64,000 nt of DNA from Clostridiales bacterium (lineage in GTDB: Bacteria > Bacillota > Clostridia > Oscillospirales > Oscillospiraceae): NCBI GenBank assembly GCA_004554585.1, contig SFLH01000009.1, forward strand, positions 1-64,000. Direction: 5' to 3'. This document shows, piece by piece, positions 34,192 to 42,381 of this stretch. A program made the translations under genes and the position numbers. Numbering within the stretch: position 1 is the first letter of the stretch; every line of letters begins with the position of its first letter. The notes under the pieces are model-generated. The model ran no database searches. It was not told where the DNA came from and saw only the letters and a program-made list of their open reading frames with translations.

Positions 34192-34965
34192 ATGGAAACG
34201 AAAGACCAACTGATCCTGGGGGGACATGCCTTTTCCTCCCGGTTTATCCTGGGCTCGGGAAAATATTCCCTGAACCTCATCGAGGCGGCGGTGCAGTACG
34301 CCGGGGCGGAGATCATCACCCTGGCCGTCCGGCGGGCCAACACCAAGGAGCACGAGAACATTCTGGACTACATCCCCAAGGGGGTCACTCTGCTGCCCAA
34401 CACCTCCGGGGCCCGAAACGCCCAGGAGGCGGTGCGCATCGCCCGCCTGGCCCGGGAGCTGGGCTGCGGGGACTTCGTCAAGGTGGAGATCATGCACGAC
34501 ACCAAGTACCTCCTGCCGGACAACTATGAGACCGTCCGGGCCACGGAGATCCTGGCCAAGGAGGGCTTTGTGGTTCTGCCCTACATGTACCCCGACCTCA
34601 ACGCCGCCCGGGACCTGGTGAACGCCGGCGCGGCGGCGGTGATGCCTCTGGCTGCCCCCATCGGGTCCAACAAGGGCCTGGCCACCCGGGACTTCATCCA
34701 AATCCTCATCGACGAGATTGACCTGCCCATCATCGTGGACGCGGGGATCGGCCGGCCTTCCCAGGCCTGTGAGGCCATGGAGATGGGGGCGGCGGCCATC
34801 ATGGCCAACACCGCCCTGGCCACTGCCGGGGACCTGCCCAGAATGGCCTCCGCCTTCCGCAGCGCCATCGAGGCGGGGCGCCAGGCCTATCTGGCCGGCC
34901 TGGGCCGGGTGCTCTCCCGGGGGGCGGCGGCCTCCGATCCCCTCACCGGGTTTCTGCGGGACTGA
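34192..34965 (+). CDS. thiG: ThiG, thiazole synthase
   Basis: A 257-residue TIM-barrel enzyme that condenses deoxyxylulose phosphate, dehydroglycine and ThiS thiocarboxylate to thiazole phosphate. Signatures: FSSRFILGSGKYS near the N-terminus, ITLAVRR with the catalytic lysine position occupied in the family context, MPLAAPIGSNKGL, and IVDAGIGRPSQA. It begins 4 bp after thiF and is followed by thiH. Confidence 0.95.
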   Translation: METKDQLILGGHAFSSRFILGSGKYSLNLIEAAVQYAGAEIITLAVRRANTKEHENILDYIPKGVTLLPNTSGARNAQEAVRIARLARELGCGDFVKVEIMHDTKYLLPDNYETVRATEILAKEGFVVLPYMYPDLNAARDLVNAGAAAVMPLAAPIGSNKGLATRDFIQILIDEIDLPIIVDAGIGRPSQACEAMEMGAAAIMANTALATAGDLPRMASAFRSAIEAGRQAYLAGLGRVLSRGAAASDPLTGFLRD

Positions 34966-34980
34966 CGGGAGGGAGAGACC

Positions 34981-36234
34981 ATGGAAAATCAATTCTTTGT
35001 GGATTCGGCCCATTTAAGCCCCGAGGCTCTGGCCCGCAAGCACCAGCTGGAGAACGACCCCGCCAGCCGGAAGGACCACATGGCCTACCTGCCCGGCATG
35101 GAGCGCATCCAGTCGGACGTGATGGAAAAGGTCCTGGCCCAGCGGCAGGCCTATGACCCTGGGGCCTACACCGCCCAGGATGTCCAGGCCGCCCTGGAGC
35201 ACGAGACCTGCTCCGTGGAGGATTTCAAGGCCCTGCTCTCCCCGGCGGCGGAGCCCTTTCTGGAGCAAATGGCGCAAAAAGCCCAGCGGGAGACGCGGAA
35301 GCACTTCGGCAACACGGTCTATCTCTTCACCCCCCTCTACATCGCCAACTACTGCGAGAATTATTGCGTCTACTGCGGCTTCAACTGCTACAACCACATC
35401 CGCCGGATGAAGCTCAACGCCCAGCAGATCGAGCGGGAAATGCAGGTGATTGCCGACTCCGGCATCGAGGAGATCCTCATGCTCACCGGGGAGAGCCGGT
35501 CCGCCAGCGGCGTGGAGTACATCGGTCAGGCCTGCAAGCTGGCCCGGAAGTATTTCCGCATGGTGGGGCTGGAGATCTACCCCGTCAACAGCGACGAGTA
35601 CCGCTATCTCCGGGACTGCGGCGCCGACTATGTCACGGTCTTCCAGGAGACCTACGACACCGACCGCTACGAGCAGCTCCATCTCCTGGGCCACAAGCGG
35701 GTCTGGCCCTACCGCTTCGAGGCCCAGGAGCGGGCCCTTATGGGCGGCATGCGGGGGGTAGGTTTTTCCGCCCTGCTGGGCCTGGCGGACTTCCGCAAGG
35801 ATGCTCTGGCCACCGGCCTGCACGTGTATTACCTCCAGCGGAAGTATCCCCACGGGGAGATGTCCCTGTCCTGCCCCCGCCTGCGGCCCATCGTCAACAA
35901 CGGAAAGATCAATCCCCAGGACGTCCACGAGCGGCAGCTGTGCCAGATCCTGTGCGCTTACCGCCTCTTCCTCCCCTTCGCGGGCATCACCGTCTCCTCC
36001 CGGGAGAGCGCGGCCTTCCGCAACGGCATCGTAAAGATTGCCGCCACCAAGGTCTCCGCCGGCGTCTCCACGGGCATCGGGGACCACGAGAGCAAGTACA
36101 CCGGTAAGGAGCGGGGCGCGGAGGAGGGCGACGAGCAGTTTGAGATCAGCGATGACCGCAGCTTTACCCAAATGTACCAGGACATCTCCGCAGAAGGCCT
36201 CCAGCCGGTGCTCAACGATTACCTCTACGTCTGA
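34981..36234 (+). CDS. thiH: ThiH, radical-SAM tyrosine lyase for thiazole synthesis
   Basis: A 417-residue radical SAM enzyme that cleaves tyrosine to dehydroglycine and p-cresol. The iron-sulfur cluster motif is CENYCVYCGF (CxxxCxxC, about 123-130). Other family blocks are LTGESRSASGVEYIG and ETYDTDRYEQLHLLGHK. Use of ThiH rather than ThiO glycine oxidase implies anaerobic thiazole synthesis. It ends the thiSFGH unit, before a terminator; thiC, thiE and thiD are not in this window. Confidence 0.95.
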   Translation: MENQFFVDSAHLSPEALARKHQLENDPASRKDHMAYLPGMERIQSDVMEKVLAQRQAYDPGAYTAQDVQAALEHETCSVEDFKALLSPAAEPFLEQMAQKAQRETRKHFGNTVYLFTPLYIANYCENYCVYCGFNCYNHIRRMKLNAQQIEREMQVIADSGIEEILMLTGESRSASGVEYIGQACKLARKYFRMVGLEIYPVNSDEYRYLRDCGADYVTVFQETYDTDRYEQLHLLGHKRVWPYRFEAQERALMGGMRGVGFSALLGLADFRKDALATGLHVYYLQRKYPHGEMSLSCPRLRPIVNNGKINPQDVHERQLCQILCAYRLFLPFAGITVSSRESAAFRNGIVKIAATKVSAGVSTGIGDHESKYTGKERGAEEGDEQFEISDDRSFTQMYQDISAEGLQPVLNDYLYV

Positions 36235-36283
36235 CGGCGAAGAACCTGGACAGGCCAGGAGCCTGGAAACGACACCGTGAGAG

Positions 36284-36326
36284 GACCCCTCGGGCAAACG
36301 AGATTTTGTTTGCCGAGGGGCCCTTT
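36284..36326 (+). terminator. Terminator of the thi operon
   Basis: A long stem with one bulge (CCCCTCGG-CAAAC with GTTTGCCGAGGGG) followed by CCCTTTCG. The T run is short. Confidence 0.7.
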
Positions 36327-36385
36327 CGTTGTCAGAGGGCGCTGTTTGTGGTAGGATGGGGGCATCAACCCAGGAGGTGATGTCC

Positions 36386-36739
36386 ATGCCCCGTGCCGAT
36401 GTGACCCAGATGCCCTTTGCCAAGCTATACCCCCTGCTGGTCAGCAAGGCCGAAAAGAAGGGCCGCACCCGCCAAGAGGTGGACCAAGTGACCGCCTGGC
36501 TCACCGGCTACACCCCGGCGGACCTGGCTAGGCTGGCCCAGTCAGACACCAGCTATGGGGACTTCTTCCGCCATGCTCCCGCCATGAACCCCAACCGCGC
36601 GTTCATCACCGGCAAGGTGTGCGGGGTCCGGGTGGAGGAGATCCAGGACCCCCTGATGCACCAGATTCGCTGCCTGGATAAACTGGTGGACGAGCTGGCC
36701 AAAGGAAAGTCCATGGAGAAGATTCTGCGCAAACCGTGA
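36386..36739 (+). CDS. DUF2200 family protein
   Basis: A 117-residue protein matching DUF2200: FAKLYPLLVSKAEKKGRTRQ, VDQVTAWLTGY and FITGKVCGVRVEEIQDPLM. Length equals the family norm. AGGAGG lies seven bases before ATG 36386. The fold and role are uncharacterised; it may be a small DNA-binding-like or adaptor protein. It stands alone between two terminators. Confidence 0.85.
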   Translation: MPRADVTQMPFAKLYPLLVSKAEKKGRTRQEVDQVTAWLTGYTPADLARLAQSDTSYGDFFRHAPAMNPNRAFITGKVCGVRVEEIQDPLMHQIRCLDKLVDELAKGKSMEKILRKP

Positions 36740-36764
36740 CCGCCACCAAGGGCGGTCCCCCAAA

Positions 36765-36820
36765 AAGCAAACCCGGCCCGGGACCTCTGTGCAAACAGAG
36801 GTCCCGGGCCGGGTTTGCTT
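36765..36820 (-). terminator. 26-bp perfect hairpin, terminator of the leftward gene run
   Basis: The arms 36765-36790 and 36795-36820 pair completely around GCAA. On the minus strand the stem is followed by TTTTTGG, so it stops the run that ends with the phosphodiesterase at 36914. A second hairpin GACCGCC/GGCGGTC (36738-36757) follows it. The pair also lies after the DUF2200 gene on the plus strand. Confidence 0.85.
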
Positions 36821-36913
36821 CTGTAAGGCATTTGTGCCCTCGGGTGTGGGGAAAAAGGGGGGAGCCTGAGCTGTCCCAGGTGGCAGGGCTGCCAAAGGTC
36901 CAGCCCAGCTCCG

Positions 36914-37372
36914 TCACGGCGCCTGGTGGGGGAGGGAGAGTTTCTCCACCTGGATGCGTCCCTCTGTAACCTGCGCCATCATCATGGTGATCTCCTGGTG
37001 AAAGCGCCGGGGACCGCAGGAGCCGGGATTGAGCCAGAGGACACTCTCCCGCTCCTGCTGGAAATATTTGTGGGAGTGGCCGAAGACCACCACGTCTACG
37101 TGAGAGAGGTCCGCAGGGACCTCTTTCTTGTTGTGGACCAGGTAAAAGGTCACGCCCTCCAGGGTGACGGTGAGGTCGTGGGGGATGTCCTCCGCCCACC
37201 CTCTGTCGTTGTTGCCCCGGACGACGTACAGGGGGGCATACTGCCGCAGTTGGTGGACGATGGATGGCTTGTTGATGTCGCCGGCGTGGAGAATGGCGTC
37301 GGCGGTTTTCAGCTGCGCGATCACCGCCGGCCGCAGCAGGCCGTGGGTGTCGGAGAGAATGGCAAGTCGCAT
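36914..37372 (-). CDS. YfcE/MJ0936-family metallophosphodiesterase
   Basis: A 152-residue calcineurin-like phosphoesterase. Metal ligands: LSDTHG (D8, H10), HAGDI (D), RGNND (N, D) and VFGHSHK (H-x-H). Members hydrolyse phosphodiesters such as bis-pNPP or cyclic nucleotides; the natural substrate is unknown. It is about half identical in layout to the protein at 55029. It is last in the leftward run after the SDR gene. Confidence 0.85.
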   Translation of the reverse strand: MRLAILSDTHGLLRPAVIAQLKTADAILHAGDINKPSIVHQLRQYAPLYVVRGNNDRGWAEDIPHDLTVTLEGVTFYLVHNKKEVPADLSHVDVVVFGHSHKYFQQERESVLWLNPGSCGPRRFHQEITMMMAQVTEGRIQVEKLSLPHQAP

Positions 37373-37416
37373 AGGGTGTCCTCCTGTTGTTGTTCCGATA
37401 TCACAGACGGCGGGAG

Positions 37417-38133
37417 TCAGCCCTCCGGGCCGCCTGCCAGGGTCCAGCCGAAGTCGTTGTGGTAGATCATTTGGCGGGTCATGCCCCCGTCGATGCAGAT
37501 GTTCTCGCCGGTAATGAACCCGGCTTTGTCCGAGCAGAGGTAGAGGACCATGTGGGCGATGTCCAGGGGATGGCCCACCCGGCCGGCGGGGTGCTGGACG
37601 GCGTCCGGCCCCTGGTAGACGGTGTAGTCGGTGTCGATCCAGCCGGGGGAGATGGCGTTGACCCGCACCTTCCCGGCCAGGCTCACCGCCAGGGCGTGGG
37701 TCAGGGCGGCGATGCCGCCCTTGGCCGCGGTGTAGCTCTCGGTCTGGGGCTGGCTCATCCGGTCCCGGGAGGAGGAGATATTCACGATGGCCGCACCGGG
37801 GGCAAAGTGGGGGGCGAAGAGCTTGGCCAAGTAGAAGGGGGCGGTGACCCCCACCCGCAGGGCGTAGTTTAAGTCCTCATAGGAGCAGGTGTCGATGCCC
37901 TTGCTGAGGGGCAGGGCGTTGTTGATGAGGTAGTCCACGCGGCCGCAGTCGGCCAGGACCTTGCGGGCGAAGTCCTCCAAAACGGCCTGGTCGGCCAGGT
38001 CGCCCACGTAGTAGTCGTTGGGCAACAGGTCAATGGTGCACACCCGGACCCCCGCCTTGCGGAATTCCTCCACGATGGCCTTGCCGATGCCCTTGGCCCC
38101 GCCGGTGACCACGGCAACTTTCTGGTTCTGCAT
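37417..38133 (-). CDS. Short-chain dehydrogenase/reductase
   Basis: A 238-residue Rossmann enzyme. The cofactor loop TGGAKGIGKA (about 10-19) is followed by D-L-L after beta-2, which favours NAD(H). LINNAL replaces the usual NNAG. The catalytic serine lies in NISSS, and YTAAK holds the Tyr-x-x-x-Lys pair. The C-terminal region ends in ENICIDGGMTRQM. The substrate is unknown. It follows the TIGR04076 gene by 12 bp in the leftward run. Confidence 0.88.
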   Translation of the reverse strand: MQNQKVAVVTGGAKGIGKAIVEEFRKAGVRVCTIDLLPNDYYVGDLADQAVLEDFARKVLADCGRVDYLINNALPLSKGIDTCSYEDLNYALRVGVTAPFYLAKLFAPHFAPGAAIVNISSSRDRMSQPQTESYTAAKGGIAALTHALAVSLAGKVRVNAISPGWIDTDYTVYQGPDAVQHPAGRVGHPLDIAHMVLYLCSDKAGFITGENICIDGGMTRQMIYHNDFGWTLAGGPEG

Positions 38134-38145
38134 GACGGCACCTCC

Positions 38146-38460
38146 TTAATCTGCGTCCTCGTCCAGGGCTTCCACCAGGAAGGTCACCGGACGAAACCCG
38201 TCGTTGCAGGAGAGCATGGCGGACTTGGGATTCTTCATCCAGCCGTCGTAGAAATTCTCCCCTCCGTGGCTCAGGGCCAGCACAAAGGGGGAGAGGGTGT
38301 CCCAGGCGCTTTGACAAAACCCTGCGGGTCTTTCCCAGCCATTGGCCAGGAAGACCTGCCCCACCTGCATGTCACAGGCGTGGGAGATGGGGTTTTCGTA
38401 CTGGGCCATCAGGTCCTCGTAGCGGGTGATACGCATGACGGTGATTTTGCATTTTTTCAT
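38146..38460 (-). CDS. TIGR04076 family protein
   Basis: A 104-residue protein matching the TIGR04076 family of small proteins common in Clostridia: KKCKITVMRI at the start, GQVFLANGWERPAGFCQSAW and FYDGWMKNPKSAMLSCNDGFRPV. The role is unknown. Conserved cysteines and the GW motif suggest a ligand- or metal-binding fold. Its ATG overlaps the stop of the deformylase gene. Confidence 0.82.
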   Translation of the reverse strand: MKKCKITVMRITRYEDLMAQYENPISHACDMQVGQVFLANGWERPAGFCQSAWDTLSPFVLALSHGGENFYDGWMKNPKSAMLSCNDGFRPVTFLVEALDEDAD

Positions 38461-38867
38461 ATGATGATGCCCTCGCAGTGATCGATCTCGTGCTGGATGA
38501 TCTGGGCCGTCCAGCCGGTGAAGGTTTTCAGCCGCTGCTGGAACTTCTCGTTCTGCCAGCGCACCTTGATGGACTTCCAGCGCTTGGCCGGGCGGGTGCC
38601 GGTGAGGGAGAGGCAGCCCTCCTGGGCGGTGTAGGGCCCGGAGTGCTTGATGATCTCGGGGTTGAACATGGCCAGGTAGGTGCCCTCGTTGTCAAAGGCG
38701 ATGATGCGCTTGTTCACCCCGATCATGTTGGCGGCCATGCCCACGCAGCGGTCCTTGTGGTGGGCCAGGGTCTCCAGCAGGTCGGCGGCCACGGACAGAT
38801 CGTCCGGGGTGGCGGGCTCGGCCTTCTGGGCCAGAAAGGCTTCGTCTTTGCAGATTTCACGAATCAT
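38457..38867 (-). CDS. def: Peptide deformylase, variant active site
   Basis: A 136-residue metallo-deformylase. Motif 2 EGCLSL provides the metal cysteine and motif 3 QHEIDHCEG provides two metal histidines and the catalytic glutamate. Motif 1, normally GxGxAAxQ, reads CVGMAANMIG, so the oxyanion glutamine is replaced by methionine. Related short deformylases of Clostridia share this, as I recall. The enzyme may remove N-formyl groups or act on a special substrate. ATG 38867 matches the N-terminus MIREICKDE; the longer frame has a weaker site. Confidence 0.85.
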   Translation of the reverse strand: MIREICKDEAFLAQKAEPATPDDLSVAADLLETLAHHKDRCVGMAANMIGVNKRIIAFDNEGTYLAMFNPEIIKHSGPYTAQEGCLSLTGTRPAKRWKSIKVRWQNEKFQQRLKTFTGWTAQIIQHEIDHCEGIII

Positions 38868-38897
38868 GGTGGTCTCTCCTTTTTGCACTTTTCCGGC

Positions 38898-39281
38898 TCA
38901 GGGTTCCGTCCCGTAGGGCCAGGTGTTGATGCCGCCGAATTCGTAGACATGGGAATAGCCCAGGGCGGCCAGGGCTGCGGCGGCGGTCTTGCTGCGGTTT
39001 CCGCTGCGGCAGTAGACCAGAACCACGGTGTCCTTTTCCGGGATGACCGCGGCGGCGGTGTCCTCCTCGATGGTGCCCACAGGCAGCAGGAGCGCGCCGG
39101 GGATGTGGCCGCTGTCGTACTCGGCCTGCTCCCGGACGTCCAGCACAAGGACCTGCTGGGTGTCCATCATTTCCTTGGCCCGTTCCTGACTGATCTGCTG
39201 GTAGGCGCTGTCGGCGGGGGCCTGCCCGCATCCAGACAGCACCAGCAGAAAAGCCAGCAGCAGGGGCAGCATAGTTTTCAT
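38898..39281 (-). CDS. Rhodanese-domain lipoprotein
   Basis: A 127-residue protein. The signal peptide ends in the lipobox LVLSGC (Cys19), so it is anchored outside the membrane. The rhodanese domain has VLVLDVREQAEYDSGHIPGA and the active-site loop VYCRSGNRS with its cysteine, then GYSHVYEFGGINTWPYG. It could handle persulfide sulfur or thiols at the cell surface. ATG 39281, with GGAGGTG upstream, overlaps the stop of the SGNH gene. Confidence 0.88.
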   Translation of the reverse strand: MKTMLPLLLAFLLVLSGCGQAPADSAYQQISQERAKEMMDTQQVLVLDVREQAEYDSGHIPGALLLPVGTIEEDTAAAVIPEKDTVVLVYCRSGNRSKTAAAALAALGYSHVYEFGGINTWPYGTEP

Positions 39282-39811
39282 TTCAGCACCTCCAATAGTC
39301 CAGCGGCAAAGGCGCGGTGCCCCTGCTCGGTGAAATGGACCCCGTCGTAGGCCAGGCAGACGTGCCACCGCCCAGCGTCGGCAAAGGGGATGCCCAGCCG
39401 CTCGGCCAGGTCCCTGCAGCAGCGGGCAAAGGCGTGGGAGGCGTCGATCAGCCGCTGGTCCTGCACCCATTCCCCCGGGGCCATGGGGGGCGGCGCGATG
39501 AGCAGGATCTGCTCTGGGGACAGGGGAAAGCCGGAGAGCAGATGTTCCAGCCGGGCTGCGGCTTCTTCCGGGCTACGGCCCAGGAGTAGGTCGTTGCCCC
39601 CCAGCATGAGGATGAGCCGATCGGTGCCCGCCGGCAGGGCGGGTGCCGCCGGGGGGATCTCCTGGCCGGGCTCTCCCCAGTTGCGGACCGTCCAGCCGGT
39701 TTCGGCGGCCAGAATGTCCACCCAGCGGCTGTCCGCGTCATAGCGGCCCCCCAGCCAGGAGCGGGGGTCGTAGCCGTAGGTGTTGGAATCGCCGTAGCAG
39801 ATGACATTCAT
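39278..39811 (-). CDS. Cytoplasmic SGNH/GDSL hydrolase
   Basis: A 177-residue GDSL-type esterase. Block I ICYGDSNTYGYDPRS holds the serine, block III LMLGGNDLL the asparagine, and block V DGVHFTEQGH the Asp-His pair. There is no signal peptide. Close relatives act as arylesterase or acetylxylan esterase; the substrate here is unknown. ATG 39811 follows GGGGGGAG. It heads the leftward run. Confidence 0.88.
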   Translation of the reverse strand: MNVICYGDSNTYGYDPRSWLGGRYDADSRWVDILAAETGWTVRNWGEPGQEIPPAAPALPAGTDRLILMLGGNDLLLGRSPEEAAARLEHLLSGFPLSPEQILLIAPPPMAPGEWVQDQRLIDASHAFARCCRDLAERLGIPFADAGRWHVCLAYDGVHFTEQGHRAFAAGLLEVLK

Positions 39812-39980
39812 GTTATCTCCCCCCAAAAAGACCATGGTCGCGCGGAAAGTTTCCCTCTGGGGGAAAGACCGGCACGGTTTTCTTTTCCAGTCTGCGCAAA
39901 GGCGTTTGCCGAGAGAATTTTGCGCCCGTGGGCAGTTCTTCTGCGGCCTGCGCAGGTAAGAAAATTATACCGTGAAAGCG

Positions 39981-40028
39981 GCAAAAGGACAAGGGCAGAG
40001 GGGTCCCTTTCTGCTCTTGTCCTTTTGC
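39981..40028. terminator. Long hairpin in the SGNH-MerR intergenic region
   Basis: A stem of about 20 bp with few mismatches (AAAAGGACAAG with CTTGTCCTTTT at the base) is flanked by GC and then TTTTTT at 40029-40034. It can terminate rightward transcripts. The remainder of 39812-40204 holds this hairpin, the 10-bp repeat and the MerR promoter, and no gene. Confidence 0.65.
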
Positions 40029-40110
40029 TTTTTTGCCCATGGAACGCCAGCACCCCCCATTTCCATGGGTTCCGTGCCCGCGGTTCTTGCCGCTCGGGCA
40101 TTCCTCACCC

Positions 40111-40151
40111 CGCGAAAATCGCAGCCCCTGTTGTGGGATGGGATTTTCGCG
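40111..40151. repeat. 10-bp inverted repeat upstream of the MerR promoter
   Basis: CGCGAAAATC (40111-40120) and GATTTTCGCG (40142-40151) form perfect arms around a 21-base spacer, directly before the MerR -35. It may be a second regulatory site. Confidence 0.45.
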
Positions 40152-40159
40152 AAAAGTCC

Positions 40160-40189
40160 TTGACTGCACGCGGCGTGCAGTTTTACGGT
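40160..40189 (+). promoter_or_regulatory. MerR-type promoter with dyad in the spacer
   Basis: The -35 TTGACT (40160-40165) and -10-like TACGGT (40184-40189) are 18 bp apart. A perfect dyad CTGCACGC-G-GCGTGCAG (40164-40180) fills the spacer. Operators lying between -35 and -10 with a lengthened spacer are the signature of MerR regulation, so the gene at 40205 probably controls itself and the lipoprotein. Confidence 0.7.
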
Positions 40190-40204
40190 GAGGAGGAAAT
40201 GAAG

Positions 40205-40531
40205 ATGCAACAGACGCTGCGCCAAGTGTGCGCCGAACTAAACGTCTCCCGGCGAGCCGTGCAGGGCTATGAGAAAGCGGGGCTGGTGGCCCCTTCCGGG
40301 AGAAACAAATACGGCCATCTGCTCTATGGTGAGCCGGAGCGGGAGCGCATTCGGCTGATCCGGTTTTATCAGCAGCTGGGATTTCAGCGCAAGGAGATCA
40401 AACACATCCTGGACGCGCCCGACCCCATCAAAAAGGCGGCCCTCCAGGCCAAGGTAGCCAAGCTGGAGGCGGAACACACCCGCCTGCGGGAACTGATCCA
40501 ACAGGCAAAAGAGTACATCGCCGCGCTGTAA
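40205..40531 (+). CDS. MerR-family transcriptional regulator
   Basis: A 108-residue regulator with an N-terminal winged helix (RQVCAELNVSRRAVQGYEKAGLVAP), an arginine-rich wing (EPERERIRLIRFYQQLGF) and a coiled-coil helix (about 75-105) for dimerisation. It has no separate ligand domain or cysteines in the metal-sensing loop. I prefer ATG 40205 over 40199 because AGGAGG is then eight bases away. A MerR-type operator overlaps its promoter. The lipoprotein gene follows 61 bp later. Confidence 0.88.
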   Translation: MQQTLRQVCAELNVSRRAVQGYEKAGLVAPSGRNKYGHLLYGEPERERIRLIRFYQQLGFQRKEIKHILDAPDPIKKAALQAKVAKLEAEHTRLRELIQQAKEYIAAL

Positions 40532-40592
40532 TGGTCGACGGACTTTTGCGAAATCGCATCCCATCCAGAAACAGAAAAAGGAGGACCCACCA

Positions 40593-41981
40593 ATGAAAAG
40601 AAAATTCCTGCCCCTGCTGCTTGCCATCGCCCTTTTCGCCGGGACCTTGGCCGGCTGCAGCGCCCCTGGGGGAGAACCGTCCCCAGGCGACAGCACCCAA
40701 GCTGAGGACCCGGCGGCACAGACGGAGGGACAGCTGGGCCAGTTCCGCACGGACGCCACCCTTGCCGAGACGGTGCTGGTGGACGAGGGGGGCGTGAAGA
40801 TCACCGCCACCGGCTTGACCTACACGGCCTATTCTGTCGATGTAGCGCTCACCATCGAAAACAACAGCGGCAAGGACCTGTCCTTTGTCAGCGGCTCTTT
40901 GGGGTACAGCTGCAACTCCATCAATGGATACATGGTGAACGACGGTTATCTCAACTGCGACGTGGCCAATGGGAAAAAGGCCAACGACACCATAAGCTTC
41001 TATGTGGATGCCCTGATGCTTTACGGCATCGACGAGATCGCGGACCTGGAGATCGGCTTCAGCATGACGGACGATGGGTACAACACCACCTACTCCGGCC
41101 CCCGGCAGCTGAAAACCTCTGCCTTTGATACCCACGACTACAGCACCGACCCCTATCAGGAGACCATCACCAGCCGGGCGGCCATGCGCGCCTACGGGTA
41201 TGAGATCGCGCATTTCACCCAGGATGCCCTCTACGAGCAAAAGGGCGTGAAGCTCCTTTCCAGCGGGGTGATGACCAACCAGGACGGCGCGGACGCCCTT
41301 CTGCTGGAAGTGGAGAACACCACGGACAGCATGGTGTATGTGACCACCGCGGACATCGCTCTCAACGGCCTGGTGGTGCGCAGCGGCAGCTGGTCCAGCG
41401 ACGCCGTCAACCCTGGCAAGCGCTGCATCGTGAAGGTAGAGCTCTCATCCGTCCTCGACCCCGCCTGGTGGGAGGTGTACGGCATCACCGACATTGGCGC
41501 GGTGTCCCTTTCCCTGGCCCAGCGCAGCCAGGACAGGGCTGAACTGGCAGCGGGGGTCCCTGTGGAAGTGGTTATCCCCGGCGTAAACGCCTCTTTTGAT
41601 GGGGAGGGAACTGAGGTGTACAACAACAACGGCCTGCGGATTGTGTCAAAAACCGTGCGGAAGGACGCCTCGGACTACAGCGACGATCTGTACGTCCTTC
41701 TGCTGGCGGAAAACAACAGCGGCAGAACCCTTGCCATCGACGACGCGTACGATTCCCTCTCGGTGAACGGCTATATGACTGAATACGCCTTCGACAAGCA
41801 GGAACTGGCCGATGGAAAGTCCGCGGTCCTGGCAATCAAACTGTGGGGGTCTTCCCTGCAGGCAAACCAGGTTGCTTCGCCGTCGGACGTCCAGGAGGTG
41901 GAGGTGGGTCTGGAAATCCTAGGGGGCAGCGCTTCCCTGGATCAGCCCACCCTGACCCTCCAGTTTGACCAGCAGGACTGA
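40593..41981 (+). CDS. Lipoprotein with duplicated beta domain
   Basis: A 462-residue lipoprotein; the signal peptide ends TLAGC (Cys22), followed by an S/P/E-rich linker. Two similar domains are visible: residues about 68-150 (VDVALTIENNSGKDLSFVSG, later INGYMVND) and about 345-435 (LYVLLLAENNSGRTLAIDD, later VNGYMTEY). A third, weaker copy (LLLEVENTTDSMVYV) lies between. The layout resembles immunoglobulin-like DUF4352 lipoproteins. Function unknown; probably a surface-exposed binding protein. It likely shares regulation with the MerR gene. Confidence 0.72.
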   Translation: MKRKFLPLLLAIALFAGTLAGCSAPGGEPSPGDSTQAEDPAAQTEGQLGQFRTDATLAETVLVDEGGVKITATGLTYTAYSVDVALTIENNSGKDLSFVSGSLGYSCNSINGYMVNDGYLNCDVANGKKANDTISFYVDALMLYGIDEIADLEIGFSMTDDGYNTTYSGPRQLKTSAFDTHDYSTDPYQETITSRAAMRAYGYEIAHFTQDALYEQKGVKLLSSGVMTNQDGADALLLEVENTTDSMVYVTTADIALNGLVVRSGSWSSDAVNPGKRCIVKVELSSVLDPAWWEVYGITDIGAVSLSLAQRSQDRAELAAGVPVEVVIPGVNASFDGEGTEVYNNNGLRIVSKTVRKDASDYSDDLYVLLLAENNSGRTLAIDDAYDSLSVNGYMTEYAFDKQELADGKSAVLAIKLWGSSLQANQVASPSDVQEVEVGLEILGGSASLDQPTLTLQFDQQD

Positions 41982-42027
41982 CAGGGAACGGGCAATGGCC
42001 CAGCCCGCAGCATTGCATCAGAAAACA

Positions 42028-42061
42028 CAGAAGCCCCCGCCTAAACAGGCGGGGGCTTCTG
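42028..42061 (+). terminator. Terminator after the duplicated-domain lipoprotein
   Basis: A 15-bp perfect stem (42028-42042 with 42047-42061) with loop AAAC. The T run after it is poor (GCTAC), although TTCT lies in the arm itself. Confidence 0.7.
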
Positions 42062-42065
42062 CTAC

Positions 42066-42262
42066 AAGTGGGCGGAGTATCATGAAAGGATCTGTGAAAA
42101 CCCAATCATATCCATGGTTTGCAAGCAGCAAGTAAGGCTTTCATCGAAATCAAAAAGGAAGTACTGCCTGAAATGAACCTGAGTGATATTTTGTGTAGAA
42201 ACGCAACCGAATGCTCTATTGAAACTTACAAGGATAACATCCGTTCTATCTTACGACTGTGA
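42066..42262 (+). pseudogene. Frameshifted C-terminal gene fragment
   Basis: Two frames read as one protein if a shift near 42120-42135 is allowed: KWAEYHERICENPIISMV, then ASSKAFIEIKKEVLPEMNLS and onward to SIETYKDNIRSILRL with a TGA at 42260-42262. There is no start codon or ribosome binding site. The fragment is AT-rich, like the transporter genes to its right, and begins right at the terminator. I do not recognise the family. Together with the promoter below it fills 42062-42381. Confidence 0.45.
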
Positions 42263-42305
42263 GAAATTAATTAAAAGTTTATCATTTCTTAATCAGGAAT
42301 AAAGG

Positions 42306-42334
42306 TTGACAGGTTATATTAAAATAACGAAATA
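42306..42334 (+). promoter_or_regulatory. Candidate promoter of the ABC transporter
   Basis: A perfect -35 TTGACA (42306-42311) is followed after 17 bp by GAAATA (42329-42334), a weak -10. An AAATAT lies one to two bases later. Confidence 0.4.
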
Positions 42335-42381
42335 TCTGTCACTTTGTCCCCTCCAAAAAATATAGAAAAGGTAGAGATGAT

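Noticed and set aside
38898..39470. A 190-residue version of the rhodanese protein
   Set aside because: The extra 63 residues overlap the SGNH gene in another frame and lack a signal. The ATG at 39281 gives a clean lipoprotein signal peptide and has GGAGGTG ahead.
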